Assembly: GCA_963697365.1 (NCBI GenBank)
Contig: CAVONT010000003.1
Coordinates: 171,255-235,254 of the forward strand
Source of the DNA: CAIXZV01 sp963697365
GTDB taxonomy: Bacteria > Chloroflexota > Limnocylindria > Limnocylindrales > CSP1-4
Direction: 5' to 3'
DNA: 64,000 nucleotides
This document shows, piece after piece, positions 16,941-28,699 of this stretch. Below the pieces are notes generated by a model that was given only the letters and a program-made list of their open reading frames with translations, did not search any database and was not told the DNA's origin. The position numbers and the translations under genes were made by a program. The first letter of the stretch is position 1. Every line of letters starts with the position of its first letter.

Positions 16941-19801
16941 AGCTTGTCGATCGCGAAGGTCTTCGAGGCAGTGTCGGCGTCGTGGGCCGCGTCACCGTAG
17001 AACTCGGCGGTGGCGGTGGCCGTGCCGGGTTGGGTGTTGTCGGTGTAGGTGACGGGCAGCGGCTGGTTGAGGTCGTCGAGAGGGGTCGTGCCGTCGACGC
17101 GTGCGGTGCATGGCTCCTGGGCGGAGCCGGTGTATGGGACGCCCGTCGTCGGACAGTCCACGACGACGTTGGAGGCCGCCTTGTTGATCGTGATCGTGTA
17201 CGAGTTTCCGCTGGACTGGTAGGCGCCATCGCCGAGGAAGCTGGCGGTCAGCGCGTACACGCCTGCGGCCGAGGAGACCGGTAGGTCGATCTCCACAAAC
17301 CCGTCTACGTCGGTGTCGTCCCGCTCCGCGTGGCGGAGCCGAGCGTGGCAATGACGAGCTTGCCCGCTACGGGTTGTTGCCTGGATCGCTCTTGAGCGTG
17401 GGCGGTGACCTTTGGCGGTCGTCCCATAGGTCTTTGCGCCCGGTCCGCTGATGGACAGCGAGGTCGCGGGCAGCTTGCTGCCGTCGACGCCCCACAGGTA
17501 GTACGCGCCGAAGTTGTCGTTCAGCGTGACGGTGCCGGCGTTGTTCGCTGCCTGCACCACGAACGGCGTCCCCTTGGGGAGCGTTCGAGTGCCGCCCCAG
17601 ATGGCGGTGTCCGTAAATCTTGGGTGAGGTCGAAGGACGCCCACGCCTTTATCCGGGGTCACGTAGGTGACCCACACGTCGTGGATGCCCGCACCATTCG
17701 TGTCGTCGCCGAGCACCCGGACGCTGACCTTGCCGGTCGTGGCGTCGCTGGTCACGCCGAACACCACCGGCGGCAGTGACTTTGATCCCCTTGGCGTCGC
17801 CGTTGATGTAGTAGAGCCGCAGATCGAGCCCGGTGTATCGACGGAGGTTGACCGTGTCCTGGCCGGGCTGGATCGCCTTGTGCTGGGCCGGGGTCACGAG
17901 CAGGCTCGTCTGGTTGCCGCCGGTGAGGAGGCCCCAGTAGTTGGGCTTGCTGAGCGCGGCGAGCGACGGGTAGAAGACGGGCGAGTCGAACGAGGTGTGC
18001 GTGGTCTGGGAGCCTCCGTGGCCGGAGCGCCGCTGAGCGGCACCACGGTCGACTCCTGGAACGTCCCGCCGCGGAAGCCAACGCCCCGCAGGACGTAGTT
18101 CGACTCGCTGGGCGTGACGTTCTCGAGCTGCAGCGGCAGCGCGGGCGCGCCGGGTTCGGTGTAGACGCCGTCGGCGCCCTCGTACCAAGTGGCGGGCCCG
18201 GGCAGGGTGCCGGCACCGACGACGTCCAGCTTGCTTTGGCGACTTGGGGGGTGCTCGGCGTCTGCCTCTCGACACGTCGACCCACTTGAGGCCGGTGGCC
18301 TGCGGGGTTTCCCGGGAGGGTTGACGCCGCCGGAACCGCCCTGGGGCGTCCCGAGGCGACCGGCCGAGAAGTCCACGCCGAGCATCGGCAGGCCGTAGAG
18401 CGCCGCCTCGAGGAGCGACTTCTCGTGGAGGTCACCGATGGCCGGGGTCTGCTTGAGGTAGGCCAGCTTCGCTGCCAGCAGGGCATTGCCGATGCCGACC
18501 GGGCCCGACCCGTAGCGCAGCTGCTTCGAGAACTCGTTGTAGATCCGCTCGCTGTACTCGAGGAAGTCGGTGTCGCCGTACTGGTAGCCGGTGCCCAGGA
18601 TCGAGGTCACCTGCCTCGCGCGCGAACGCCTGCGTCCAGTCGAGGGTGCGGGTGACGTTCGCGATGCCGTCCTCATCGACGATGTTGTAGCCCGAGTGGC
18701 AGCCGATGCTGAAGATGATCGTGTTCTTGAAGTTCGGCGTGGCTGCGACGGAGTCGGTCGTCATGACCGTCGCGAAGTCGGCCGCCAGTGCGCTGTTCGC
18801 GCTGAAGTGCCCGCCGAGGAACGTGATGTCGTTCTGCGACCCAGGAGCTCGGTCTTGCAGGGCGGTGGCGGTCCAGCCGGTCGCCGGCGAGCGCGCCCGT
18901 ACGGGTGGATCAGCGAGCGGCCGGCCAGGCCGGTGCCGGCGTCGAGGTTCGTCTTGACCGCCTTGGCGGCGTCCTCGATGAAGTCGTAGCCGGTCACGAG
19001 CGAGGTGCTCGGGCTGACCACGGTCTGGTCGAGGTAGGCCTGCGCCATGCCGGTGATCTCACCCGGGGTCTCCACGAGCCGCCGCGACCCGGGGAGGTCC
19101 GGATCGGGAAGTCGACCGGCCCGAGGGGGATGGAGATGGTCGAGCCGTAGGCATCCTGGCCCAGCACGTAGTTGCTGCGGAGGCTGGCCTCGGAGGCGGA
19201 GGTCGCCCTGGAGCCGGCGGGAAGTAGTTGACCTCAGGGCCGATCGAGGAGGTGTCCGGGTAGCGGAAGAACGGCACGACGTTGTCGCCGCCGGCGAGGA
19301 CGACGTACTTGACGCCGCCCGAGGTATTGCCCTTGCGGTAGGCGTCGACGACATCCTTGGCCGCCTGGGCGACCAGGTTCTGGGCGTAGACGCAGCCCGG
19401 GTTGGCATCCGCCTGGACCTGGAGGTCGCGGACTCGACCGGGGCCGGCGAGGTCAACGACGACGCCATTCGTGGCGGTGGCCAGCTGGCCGAGCTTGGAG
19501 ACCATCGCCGAAGTGTCGGCCGTGCCGAAGCGCGACGTGTCCGTGAGGATCACGGTGTCCTTGGCGTTGGCGATCGGGCCCGGCTTGGTGCCCTTGGGGC
19601 TGACGGCCGCACACAGGTTCCCGTCCACGGTCACCTTGAGCGTGAACGGGCTGTCCAGGCTGGCGGCGCCGTTCTTGCCGTTGACGCGGATGTAGAAGTC
19701 GCCGGTGCTGGTCCACGTGTTGGACGCGGCAAGCTCGTCGGCGAGGCCGAGGTTGTTGGACCAGGCGATGAGGCTGTAGAGCTGGGCCGCGGAGAAGCTG
19801 T

Positions 19802-20095
19802 CGGCCGAGAAGCCGGAGCCGAGAAGCCGGATACCGCTGAACCCGGAACCGGAGAAACCGGAACCGCTGAAGCCGGAACCGCTGAACCCGGAGCCGGAGA
19901 AGCCGGATCCGCGAGAAGCCGGAACCGGAGAAGCCGGAGCCGCAGAAGCCGGAGCCGCTGAAGCCGATGCGGGTGAACCCGGAACCCGAGAACCCGGAAC
20001 CCGAGAACCCGGACCCGGAGAAGCCCGAGCCGCAGAAGCCGGAACCCGAGAACCCGGAGCCGGAGAACCCGGAGCCGGAGAACCCGGAGCCCGCG
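19802..20095 (-). repeat. 15-bp tandem repeat encoding (GSGFS)n
   Basis: About 19 units of a 15-bp motif such as GGCTCCGGGTTCTCC, encoding Gly-Ser-Gly-Phe-Ser. Occasional variants give Cys for Ser or Thr-Arg-Ile. One unit near 19910 has a length irregularity that shifts frame. The run falls inside the pre-peptidase-like domain, between a strand ending KLSAEFAG and one starting FSADSFSAAQLY. Confidence 0.85.
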
Positions 20096-22027
20096 AACTC
20101 GGCGCTCAGCTTGGTGAGGTTCTGCTCGGTCGTCAGGGTGTCGTAGGTCTGCCTGATGTCCCGGAACAGGTAGACGTCGTAGTCCGCGGGGAGGCCCGTA
20201 CAGGTCGAGCCGAGACGCTGCCACCCGGGGCGACGGGCACCTTGAACCAGCGGGCCGTCCCGGGCTGGTCGATCCAGGTCCCGGACGCGTCGGCCGCGCC
20301 GCCGCGCGATCTGTGAGGGCGCGGGGCCAGGTGTCGTTGTCAGGGCTGTTCACCACGCAGTTGGACTGCGGCCGAGACCGCCCGCGACGCCCGGCGTGCT
20401 CGGCCGGACCGGTGACCTTCGCGGCCGACCCGAAGTCGGCGTGGACACCGGGGAAGACGGTCCGCCGAGGCGAGCGCGATCGTGACGAACGATGGTCGGC
20501 TCGGACGTCCGTGGTCGCCTCTGACCGGGGGCGTGCGGCGTTGGCGAGCAGCGCCGCGACCGTCGCGGCGCGGCTGGACGCCACGTACAGCTCAGAGTCG
20601 GTACGGCCGCGGGCCGGCCAGGACGTAGCCCCGGGTCGCGTCTTGCCGAGGTCGTACGAGACTGGCGACGCCGTCTGTCGCGGCACCCCGATCGGGGGGA
20701 CGCGCGCGCGCCCGGCCACCCGTCGGGTGCCGGGATCGTGATCGGATCGCGGGACCCTGCACCAGCTCCAGCGGCTCGCCGTCGTTGGCACCGGCGCGGG
20801 GATCGCGAACGTGGAGCCGGCTCCACGACGGGTTCGACCCCCAGATGGGCACGACCGACACATCGTCGAGGGCGATCCCGAAGCCGCCGAGCCGGAGTTC
20901 GTCGACGCGAACTCGAGCAGGGTGGTTGCCTCCGCTGAAGCTCGCCGCGCCGCGATCGCAGGCGATGGTGGGCCGGGTGTAGCCGTAGGGGTGCGTGAAC
21001 GTGTCGAGCGTGGTCCCGTCGGCCTTGACGTCCATCCGGGGGTCCCGCTCATCGGGGTTCGCGGAGGTAGCCGAAGGCGACGCGATACGTGTGGCCCGCG
21101 ATCGTCGGAATGGACTTGCTGGATCGCGCCGGGTGCAGCGCCATCGAGGTCAAGCGACTGGACGCCCTCGTCAGCATCCCAGTACTCGCCGATGTGGTCG
21201 ACCGATCCGGTCCACGGCGACGCCAGGGGTCCGGCGGGGCTCGACCCCGCAGCGACGTGTCGTACGACGCCGTGTTGGCGACCGGGAGCTGCTCGAAACC
21301 TCCGTTCACCACGGTATTGAGGCCGACCTTGAGGGTGCCCTGGAGGACGTTCGGGTGTCGTAGTTGCTGCCGCTGATCCGGAACGAACTCGTCGCCGGCC
21401 TGACGGCGACGGTGGTCGCTCCGTCGTAGTCGAAGCCACCCGATGGCTCGGTGCGAGCAGTTCTGCGGGCCGCCGGTGAGGACCGACGAGTAGGCCGCCG
21501 AGCCGCCGGCAGGCTTCGTGAACGTCTCGAGGCGCCACGACGGACATCGAAGAACCCGTGGAAGCCGGTCAGCCGCCAGGCCAGCGGGATCGTGCCGGCG
21601 CTGGTCGCGGTCGCCTTGAACGTCCAGTCCGCGTCTCGGACAGGCCGGCCGGGTCGGGCTGTACTGGAACTCGCGAGCCCGACCCGTGCCGGGGTGAACG
21701 GTCTGGGCCGTGCCGGGCCCGTCACCCGACCACGTGCCCGTGGTGCCGTCGCCGCGAGACCACGCCCAGGACCGGCAGCGCCTGCGCGAGCAGCATGCCG
21801 GCGGCGAGGACGGCCAGGACCAGCAGGCGGAGGACGGCGTGCGATCCCGCGCCGACCTCGCACCTCGGGGACTGGCCGCGTTGGCCGCATGACCGGAGTG
21901 GAGTGACACCTGGAACCTCCTGGAACGTGGCACGCGGGTTTGGGACGTGCGGATGGACCGGCCCAACCCCGAGGGCGCGCCGAAGCGCAGCACGTGACCG
22001 TTGGCCCGTTTGCCTAGTCCCTATGGA

Positions 22028-25000
22028 CTACAGGCCACACGGGCGGGCGTCGCTCGCAGGCGGAAGTGCGCCTGCCTCAGGCCGTGAGCGCCGCGCAGAC
22101 GGACCACGGCCGCTCGCGCCACCGCCGCCGCTGGTCGCGCACCCGCCCAGCTCGACGGCGGCATCGCCGCCCCGGCCCGCACGCTCACGCGCCGCCGCCA
22201 GGCTCTCGGCGAGCTCCTGCTCGCGCGCCGCCGGCCGGGCCGCCCCGATGTCGGCCCGGAGCCGGTCCGGCACGCCGAGCAGCTCCAGCCCCACGTGCGG
22301 GTCGGTCCTGGGCCGCGAGCACCGCGACGTCCTCGAGGACCTCCGCCAGGTCGTACGGGTCGTCCAGGCGCGCGAACGCGGCGATCGACTCGCGAAGATC
22401 TCGCAGGCCCCGCCCGGTCGCCGAGGCCTGGCACGCGCCTTGCCGAGGTTGAACCGCGCCAGCGACGAGCAGCCACGGGTCGCCGACCTCGCGCGCGAGC
22501 GGACCGACTCCCGGTAGCGCTCCGACGCCTCCGCGAACCGCCGCTCGTAGAGGTCGATCACCGCCAGGTTGTTGAGCGACAGCGCGATCGCCCAGCGGTC
22601 GCCGAGCTCGAGGTCCGCACCGCGAGCGCCTGCTCGTTGAGGCGGCGCGACTCCACGAAGTCGCCGGAGTACTCCGCGACGATCGCGAGGTTGGACAGGC
22701 AGGCGGCCCAGCTGGTCCTGTCGTCGAAGCCGCTCCCGGATCGCCAAGCTCTCGAGGTAGCGTGTCCTCGCCTCGTCGTATCGCCCGCGCTGGGCGCGAT
22801 CGTGCCCGACAGGTGGAGGACGACGCCGACGCCCACGTCGTCATCGAGCTGCTCGTGACAGGGCCTGGGCCTCCGTCGATGCGCGCCGTGACGTCTTCGT
22901 AGCGTCCCTGCTTGCGGGCGACCTCGGCGAGGGCGGAGAGGGCGTCGGCCTCGCCATGCCGGTCCCGAGCTCGCGGGCCAGCGCCAGGCGGCCTCGTCGT
23001 CTCGGCCGCCTGCGTCCAGTCGCCGGCGAGCTCGCAGCGCCTTGCCGAGGCGCAGCAGCCCCGCCGCACGCACTCCCGGCCGTGAGGAGCGGGACGAGCC
23101 GCTGTAGGTACGCGACGGCGGCGTTGTTCGCGTAGGCGGCCCGGCGGCGTCGGCCGCCTTCGACAGGTACTCGCGCTTCTTGTCCTCGCGGTCGCTCCGC
23201 CAGTAGTGGTGCTCCAGCAGCGGTAACGCGTCCGCTCGAGGTCGTCCGGCTCGGTGCGCTCGAGGAACTCGCCGACGCGCCCGTGGAGCACGCCCGCAGC
23301 GCGAACGGCAGGCTCTCGTACGCGACCTCCTGCGTGACGCACGTGCTTGAACATCCACGCCTGCTCGGCCTCGCGGTCCGGGGCCACGAGGTCGAGGGCC
23401 CGCAGGCTCTCGAGGTGGTCCAGACGACGTCGATCGTGCCCAGCTCCTCGTAGGCGCCCGGCAGGATCGGCGCGTGGAACACGCGTCCGACGACGCTCGC
23501 GACCTTATCGTCCGGCGCGGCCCCTCGGCGGCGGCGTCGATGCGGCTGAGGACGAGGCTGCTGGAGGCTGTCGGGCAGCCGGACGGCCTCCACGGCGTCG
23601 GCGTCGGCGGCGTCGATCCCCTGCGCGACGATGAAGTTGAGCAGCTCCTCGACGTAGAACGGGTTGCCCTCGGACCGCGCCGCCACGAGCTCGACGAGCG
23701 GATCCGGGATCTCGGCATCCTCGCTCACCGAAGCTGCTGTCATCTTGGAGCGGACCAGCTGGCCACCTCGTCGGGCGCCATGCGTGTCCAGGGCGATCTC
23801 GCCGAACCGGGCAGGCGCTCGACCCCGAGCCCGCCGCCGGGCTCCGTCGCGGGCCGGTAGGCAAGGACGAACAGGACGGGCAGGGCCGCGGTGGCGCGCG
23901 CCGAGGACCTCGAGCAGGTCGCGCGACAGCTCGTCGATCCAGTGGCAGTCCTCGAGCACGACGACGAACGGCTCCTCCTGCGAGCGCGCCCGGAGGCACA
24001 TGAGCGAGGAGGTCCTCGAGCGAGGTCTTGCGCAGCTTCGCGTCGAAGGCCCGGTCAGCGTCCGAGTCCGGGATCGACAGCCCGACCACCTCGCCGAGCA
24101 GCGGTGCGCGGGCGACGAGCGCCGGGTCGAGGCCGCCGGAGCCGCCGTCCGAGCGCGGCGACCTGCACCTCCTCGGGAGTCGTCGTCGTCGAGCCCGAGC
24201 AGGCGGCGCCAGATCTCGCGCCAGACGAAGTAGGTCGTCTTCGTCCCGAACGCCTGGCACTCGCCGAAGGCGACGACGTGGCCGCGCCGACGGACGTTGC
24301 GCACGAACTCCGCGACGAGCCGCGACTTGCCCATGCCGGCCTCGGCCGCGATCCCGACGATCCGGCCGTCGCCCGCGATCGCCGTCCGCGCGCCGCTCGA
24401 GCGTCGCCAGCTCTCGGCGCCGGCCGACGAGGCCGAGCTGGAGCGGGTCTTGCGGCGGCGAGGCGCGCGCCGAGCGAGCCGTTCAGCGCGTAGGCCGTGA
24501 TCGTCGCGGACTTGCCCTTGACGCGTCAGCGCCGGGAGCTCCTGCCAGATGAACGCCTCGCCGCGCAGCCGCGGACCTCATGGGCTGACGTAGATCGAGC
24601 CCGGCGGGCGCCGCGGACATCAGCCGCGCCGAGAGGTTCACCGCGTCGCCGAGGCACACGAACGTGCGCCGCATCGCATGGCCGTACGTGCCGCTCCGCA
24701 GCCGGCCGTAGGCATCCCGATCTGGATGTCGCGGGCCGTCGGTCCGGCCTCGAGGTCGCGCAGCTCGAGCGCCGCGGCGGCCGCGCGGGCGGCGTCGTCC
24801 TCGTGGGCGATCGGCGACCCGAACACGCCGTAGAGGTATGCGCCCTTGTCGCCGAGGGTGAGCTGGAGGACGTTGCCGCCGAACCGGTGCATGATCTTCT
24901 GGGCCCGCCGGACGAACTCGTCGAGCTTGTCGATCGCCCGGTCGTCGTCGTCGTAGTCGATGCCCGCCGAAGCGCAGGAACACCGGGTAGGCCGGCCGCA

Positions 25001-25798
25001 GCTCCGCGAGGAACTCGCCGCGGCCGGTGCGGAGCCGCTCGTACACCGCGGGCAGGAGCCACTCGCGGACCACCGCCTCGGGCAGCGCGTCGGCGGCTCC
25101 GGAGCAGGCGCGTCCGGGACGTCGACACGCAGCCCCCGCACGACGCCGAACGATCCGGCCGCCTGCCGCCTCGCCGTCGCCGCCGTCGCGCAGCTCGAGA
25201 TCGACGCGGTCCCCGACCGACGCCACCGCCGAGGGATCGAGCACGACCTCGCCCTTGTCGGTGTGGTGCTCGGCATCGGCGAGGTCGTCGATGAGGCGGC
25301 CCGGCGAGGACGTCGATGAGCTGGATGGCGGGTCGCCGACGACGAACCGGCGCGCCCGGCCGACGGCCACCGCGACCTTCACCGCGAGCTGGACGTCGCG
25401 TCCCGGCCGGCGTCGTGACCGTCCCGACGCGGGCCATCGCCTCCTGCATCGCGAGGCCGCACGCGGTCGCCCGCATGCCGTCGTCGCCGTCGATCCAGCA
25501 GGTGATCGCGTCGCCCGAGAAGTAGATGACGTCGCCGCCGAAGCGGTCGAGCTCCTCGATGACCTCGTGGAACACGCGGCCCAGGGTGGCGGTCAGCTCC
25601 TCCGCGCCCCGCTGCGGGCCCGAGCTCGTCGCGCCAGGGCCTCGGTGAGCGGGGTGAAGCCCGAGATGTCCGCGAAGATGGCCGAGCCGGTGACGCGGTC
25701 CGGGATCGCGACGCCGGTGGTCAGGGCGCGGCGACGGTCCCGGGCGATGTAGGCCTCGGGGTTGTCGCGGGCAGGGACTCCGAGGCGGGGGCGGCCAT
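22028..25798 (-). pseudogene. Soluble-adenylyl-cyclase-like protein: two class III cyclase homology domains, AAA ATPase, TPR; many frameshifts
   Basis: ATG at 25798. CHD1: DNPEAYIARDRRRALTTGV, TGSAIFADISGFTPLTEALA and GGDVIYFSGDAITCWIDGDD supply the two metal-binding Asp residues. CHD2: FLRFGGIDYDDDDRAIDKLD, MHRFGGNVLQLTLGDKGAYL, YGVFGSPIAHEDDAARA and RTFVCLGDAVNLSARLMSAA. AAA domain: Walker A in IAAEAGMGKSRLVAEF, then CQAFGTKTTYFVWREIWRRL. Helical TPR repeats reach the C-terminus at 22028. This is the domain order of mammalian ADCY10-type soluble cyclases, which make cAMP from ATP. Asp pairs are seen only in CHD1, as in that family. At least eight frame changes. Likely about 1,260 residues and cytosolic. 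Confidence 0.82.
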
Positions 25799-25868
25799 GG
25801 CGCGCAACCTTGCACCACGGGCCCGCCGGGCGGGTTGCGAACGTGGAACGGCGGGGGCGAGCCGGAGA

Positions 25869-26416
25869 TCAGCCCCGGGGGACGGGCCGCATCGGGTAGA
25901 CGCCCACGACGACGGGCGTGACCGGGTCCAGCGAGAGCTCGTAGCCCACGTCGCCGCTCGCGAGGAGCTCGCCCATCAGCCGCGCCTCCATCGGGGGCAG
26001 GCCGATGAACACGGTCTTGGGCCCGAGGCCGGACCGGGGAGACGGTGTCGTCCTCGCCGCCGATCCCGAACCGGCGGCGCAGCTCGTGCATCGGGATCCA
26101 GGGCCGGCTCTTGATGAAGCGTCGCAGCTGGGCCGTCGTGCAGGTCACGCGCTGCTCGAAATCGCCGGCCGGTCGCTCGGGCGAGGTCGGACGGGCGACC
26201 TGCGCGGGAGCCTCGGCCCCGGCAGGTCGAGCAGGGACCGGCTCAGGCTCGGGGCGGCCCGCTCCCCCGCCAGCGTCCCGCGGCGTTGGTTGCGTCGGCT
26301 GCGTCGCGAGCGACCGTGACCTGCGCCGGCACCTCGGACGCGCCGTGCGGTGCGTCCGGGCGGCCATCGACCCCGGAGAACGATGCGGGCGAATCACCGG
26401 TGGCCGCCGGGCTCAT
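25869..26416 (-). pseudogene. Hypothetical protein upstream of the cyclase, frameshifted
   Basis: Likely start ATG at 26416 (MSPAATGDSPASFSG), a Pro/Ala-rich disordered N-terminus. After frame changes a folded C-terminal region follows: FEQRVTCTTAQLRRFIKSRP, WIPMHELRRRFGIGGEDD, VFIGLPPMEARLMGELLASG, YELSLDPVTPVVVGVYPMRP, ending at TGA 25869-25871. No family recognised. The RRRFGI segment suggests a helix-rich nucleic-acid or protein-binding module. It lies 70 bp before the cyclase gene on the same strand and is probably co-transcribed. Confidence 0.5.
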
Positions 26417-26636
26417 GGCTGTGCCGGGCGTGCCGGGTCGCGGTCTGCCGTCGCGGTGCCGGGAGTTCCGGCTGCGCCGGCTCACCGGGCGTGCATGCGA
26501 GGGCGGACGGCCCACGCGGGAGGGTGCGTCATGACGGGTCCCATGTCGGAATCGGCGCCTGGCGTCTGGGCAACGCCGATCGGCGGATGATACCCCCGGA
26601 CCCCGGGTGCCGCCCCCGGGGACACCATCGCCGCCG

Positions 26637-27803
26637 TCAGCCGGTGACGACGAGGAGGTCCCGTGTCACCTCGTTGAGGATCACCGGGCCATCGTCCCCG
26701 CAGACGACGATGTCCTCGATGCGCGCGCCGTACCGGCCCTCGAGGTAGATCCCGGGCTCCACGCTGAACGCCATGCCCTCGGCCATGCGCTCCCTGTTGC
26801 CCGCCACCATGTACGGCTCCTCGTGTCCCTCGAGGCCGATGCCGTGCCCGGTCCGATGGAAGAACGCCTCGCCGTAGCCGGCGTCGTCGATGAACATGCG
26901 GGCCACCTGGTCCACGCGCTCGCAGGTGATGCCGGGCCGCACAACCGCGGTCGCGGCGGCCTGGGCGTGCTGGAGGACCGAGTACAGCCGCAGGAACGCC
27001 GGATCCGGGCCGGCCGCCGGATCGCCCCCGGTCACCCAGACCGTGCGCGTGATGTCCGAACCGTAGCCGCCCAGCTGCCCGCCGATGTCGATCACGATCG
27101 GTTCGCCGGCCTGGATCACGCGATCGCCCGGGTCGTGGTGCGGCGAGGCGCTGTTGGGCCCCGAGGCCACGATCCAGAACTCGGCGTGGTCGTGCCCCTC
27201 GGCGACGAGGCGTTCGCGGACCTCGCGGGCGACGTCGGTCTCGGTCCGGCCCACCAGGCGGCCGGTCGCGATCGCGAGCACCACGCGGTCGGCGGCGTGG
27301 GCTGCGGCCCGCAGCAGCGCGACCTCTTCCGCGTCCTTGCGCATGCGCAGCGTGCGCAGCACCGCCGACGCGAGCGTGAACCGCGCTCCTGGAAGCACGC
27401 GCTGGAGGCCCAGCACGAAGGCACCGCGCATGCCGTCGGATATCGCGACCGCGCCCCCGGTGTCCGGCAGCCCGCCCGCCGCCTCGAGCACCGACGCCAC
27501 CAGCAGCATCGGGTCTCGGTCTCCTCCCAGGTCGTCACCTCGACCGCCCCGGCGATCGCGGCCGGGCAGGTGCGCGCGGGCGTCACCTCGAGACGCGGCG
27601 CGACCAGCGTGACGGGCGCCCCCGGGCGGGTGGGGAGGACGAGGAGCGTGAGCCGCTCGAGCGGCAGGGCCTCGTAGCCGGTGAGGTATCGCAGGTCCGC
27701 GCCAACGCTCACGAGCAGCGCGTCGAGACCTGCGGCTGCCGCGGCCTCCCGTGCACCGGCGAGGCGCTGCCGCGTAGCGCTCCTGCGGGATGCCCAGGTT
27801 CAT
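26637..27803 (-). pseudogene. M24-family metallopeptidase (Xaa-Pro aminopeptidase-like), frameshifted
   Basis: The N-terminal creatinase-like domain (VSVGADLRYLTGYEALPLER) is in one frame. The C-terminal pita-bread domain is in another from about 27510: GRTETDVAREVRERLVAEGH, IVIDIGGQLGGYGSDITRTV (two metal Asp), FFHRTGHGIGLEGHEEPYM (metal His), FSVEPGIYLEGRYGARIEDI (two metal Glu). All five ligands are present. It cleaves N-terminal residues preceding proline. ATG at 27803 overlaps the stop of the receiver-like gene. It is the last gene of the Kor operon, an unusual partner for an oxidoreductase. Confidence 0.88.
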
Positions 27804-28196
27804 GGCGTCGTCTCCGTCGGGTGGCGGAGGGTCGCGATCCAGGCCCCGAGGTCCCGGTCGCCGTGCTCGAAGAGCGCGCGGTAGGCGAACACGTGCGAGG
27901 CGCCGGCCGCCTTGGCAGCGCGTCGGGTGTCCGCGTCGTCGTGCTGGCCGACGGCGATCGCCGGCACATGGGAAGCACCGGCGGCGGCCAAGGGCTGCCA
28001 CCCCGTCATAGGCGCGCGCGGTGAGGTCCACGATGCAGCCGGCAGCACCTTCGAGCGACTGGGCGAGACCGGTTGCGGAGCGCACCGGCACCGGCACCCC
28101 ACCCGCACGCCGGACGCCGTCGGCCAGTCTGGTGGCCCAGATCAGGTCATCGGCGAGGATCGCGATCCGCAGGGCGGCGTCGGGCTCCGGGGTCAC
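27800..28196 (-). pseudogene. Receiver-like (pseudo-CheY) protein, one frameshift
   Basis: GTG at 28196 overlaps the stop of the CBS protein. Visible: LRIAILADDLIWATRLADGV, GCIVDLTARAYDGVAALA, then in a second frame HVPAIAVGQHDDADTRRAAK and AAGASHVFAYRALFEHGDRD. The alternating strand/helix pattern and a central CIVDL strand fit a CheY-like fold. The acidic cluster and the Lys after strand 5 are altered (ILADD, FAYRA), so phosphorylation is doubtful. About 130 residues. Its role in the Kor operon is unknown. Confidence 0.6.
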
Positions 28197-28695
28197 CCGA
28201 GGCCGGCGACGAGGTGACGGAAGATGTCCGCCGCGGCCACGACACCGATGGGCCCGCCATCCTCGACGATCGGGATGTGCCGGAACTCGCCCACCGCCAT
28301 CTTGTGGATGGCCACCGCGAGCGTGTCGTCATGGCGCAGGATCACCGGGTCACAGCTCATGAAGTCCTCGACGCGGTAGAGCTGGAGCCGCTTGTCGGCG
28401 GCCTTCACCACCGCGTCACGGTCGGTGAAGATGCCCACCAGGCGGCCGTCGTCGACGACCAGCAGGCAATCGGTGCCCGCCTCGTGCATCGCCCGGATGG
28501 CGTCATCGGCCGGCATCGACGGTGGGATCGACCGGGTACGACCCGATTCCAAGGGCATCGAGGTGGTCGCCCAGCACGGTGTCGCGGTAGGTGATCGCCG
28601 AGCGCGGCGAATCCGAGGTGGCGGAGGTCCGCACCGCAGTTGGCGCAGGAGTCGTCGCCTTCGAAGTTGTCGGTATTGCAGACGGGACAGAGCAT
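28193..28695 (-). pseudogene. Zinc ribbon plus tandem CBS-domain protein, frameshifted
   Basis: ATG at 28695, 4 bp after the korB stop. An N-terminal zinc ribbon (CPVCNTDNFEGDDSCANCGA, two CxxC knuckles) is followed by a short linker spread over other frames (ITYRDTVLGDHLDALGIG) and two CBS motifs: MPADDAIRAMHEAGTDCLLV, GRLVGIFTDRDAVVKAADKR, then DPVILRHDDTLAVAIHKMAV and VEDGGPIGVVAAADIFRHLV. CBS pairs bind AMP, ATP or related nucleotides. Second CBS protein of this operon; likely senses energy charge for the Kor enzyme. Confidence 0.85.
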
Positions 28696-28699
28696 CGGA

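Larger units (their letters stand above)
14776..21909 (-). pseudogene. Very large secreted multi-domain protein with C25 (gingipain-like) peptidase and Ig-like repeats, many frameshifts
   Basis: Start: GTG at 21909, with AGGAGG 6 bp upstream. Reconstructed order: signal segment (VLRLLVLAVLAAGMLLAQAL); a DUF642/choice-of-anchor-C type domain (VVNGGFEQLPVANTASYD, WTGSVDHIGEYWDADEGVQS, FGIALDDVSVVP); a pre-peptidase-like domain (TARWFKVPVAPGGS, LPADYDVYLFRDI) interrupted by about 19 GSGFS repeats; a clan CD peptidase (YVVLAGGDNVVPFFRYPD; His in TFLGGHFSANSA; Cys in IIFSIGCHSGYN); beta-sandwich spacers; several MBG-type Ig-like repeats; and a C-terminal beta domain ending at 14776. About 2,370 codons. 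At least a dozen frame changes, with conserved motifs throughout. It may be two genes split near 20.7 kb; one is my preference because no internal start is evident. Confidence 0.7.

Noticed and set aside
19802..20095. Transposon or integron attachment repeats
   Set aside because: The 15-bp periodicity is exactly five codons and encodes a consistent GSGFS unit in the gene frame, so it is a coding repeat.
22015..22030. TAGTCC-CTAT-GGACTA inverted repeat as a fourth operator copy
   Set aside because: It lacks the GGGGAGATCCC/TAGGGA double palindrome and overlaps the cyclase stop codon; more likely a small 3' hairpin.
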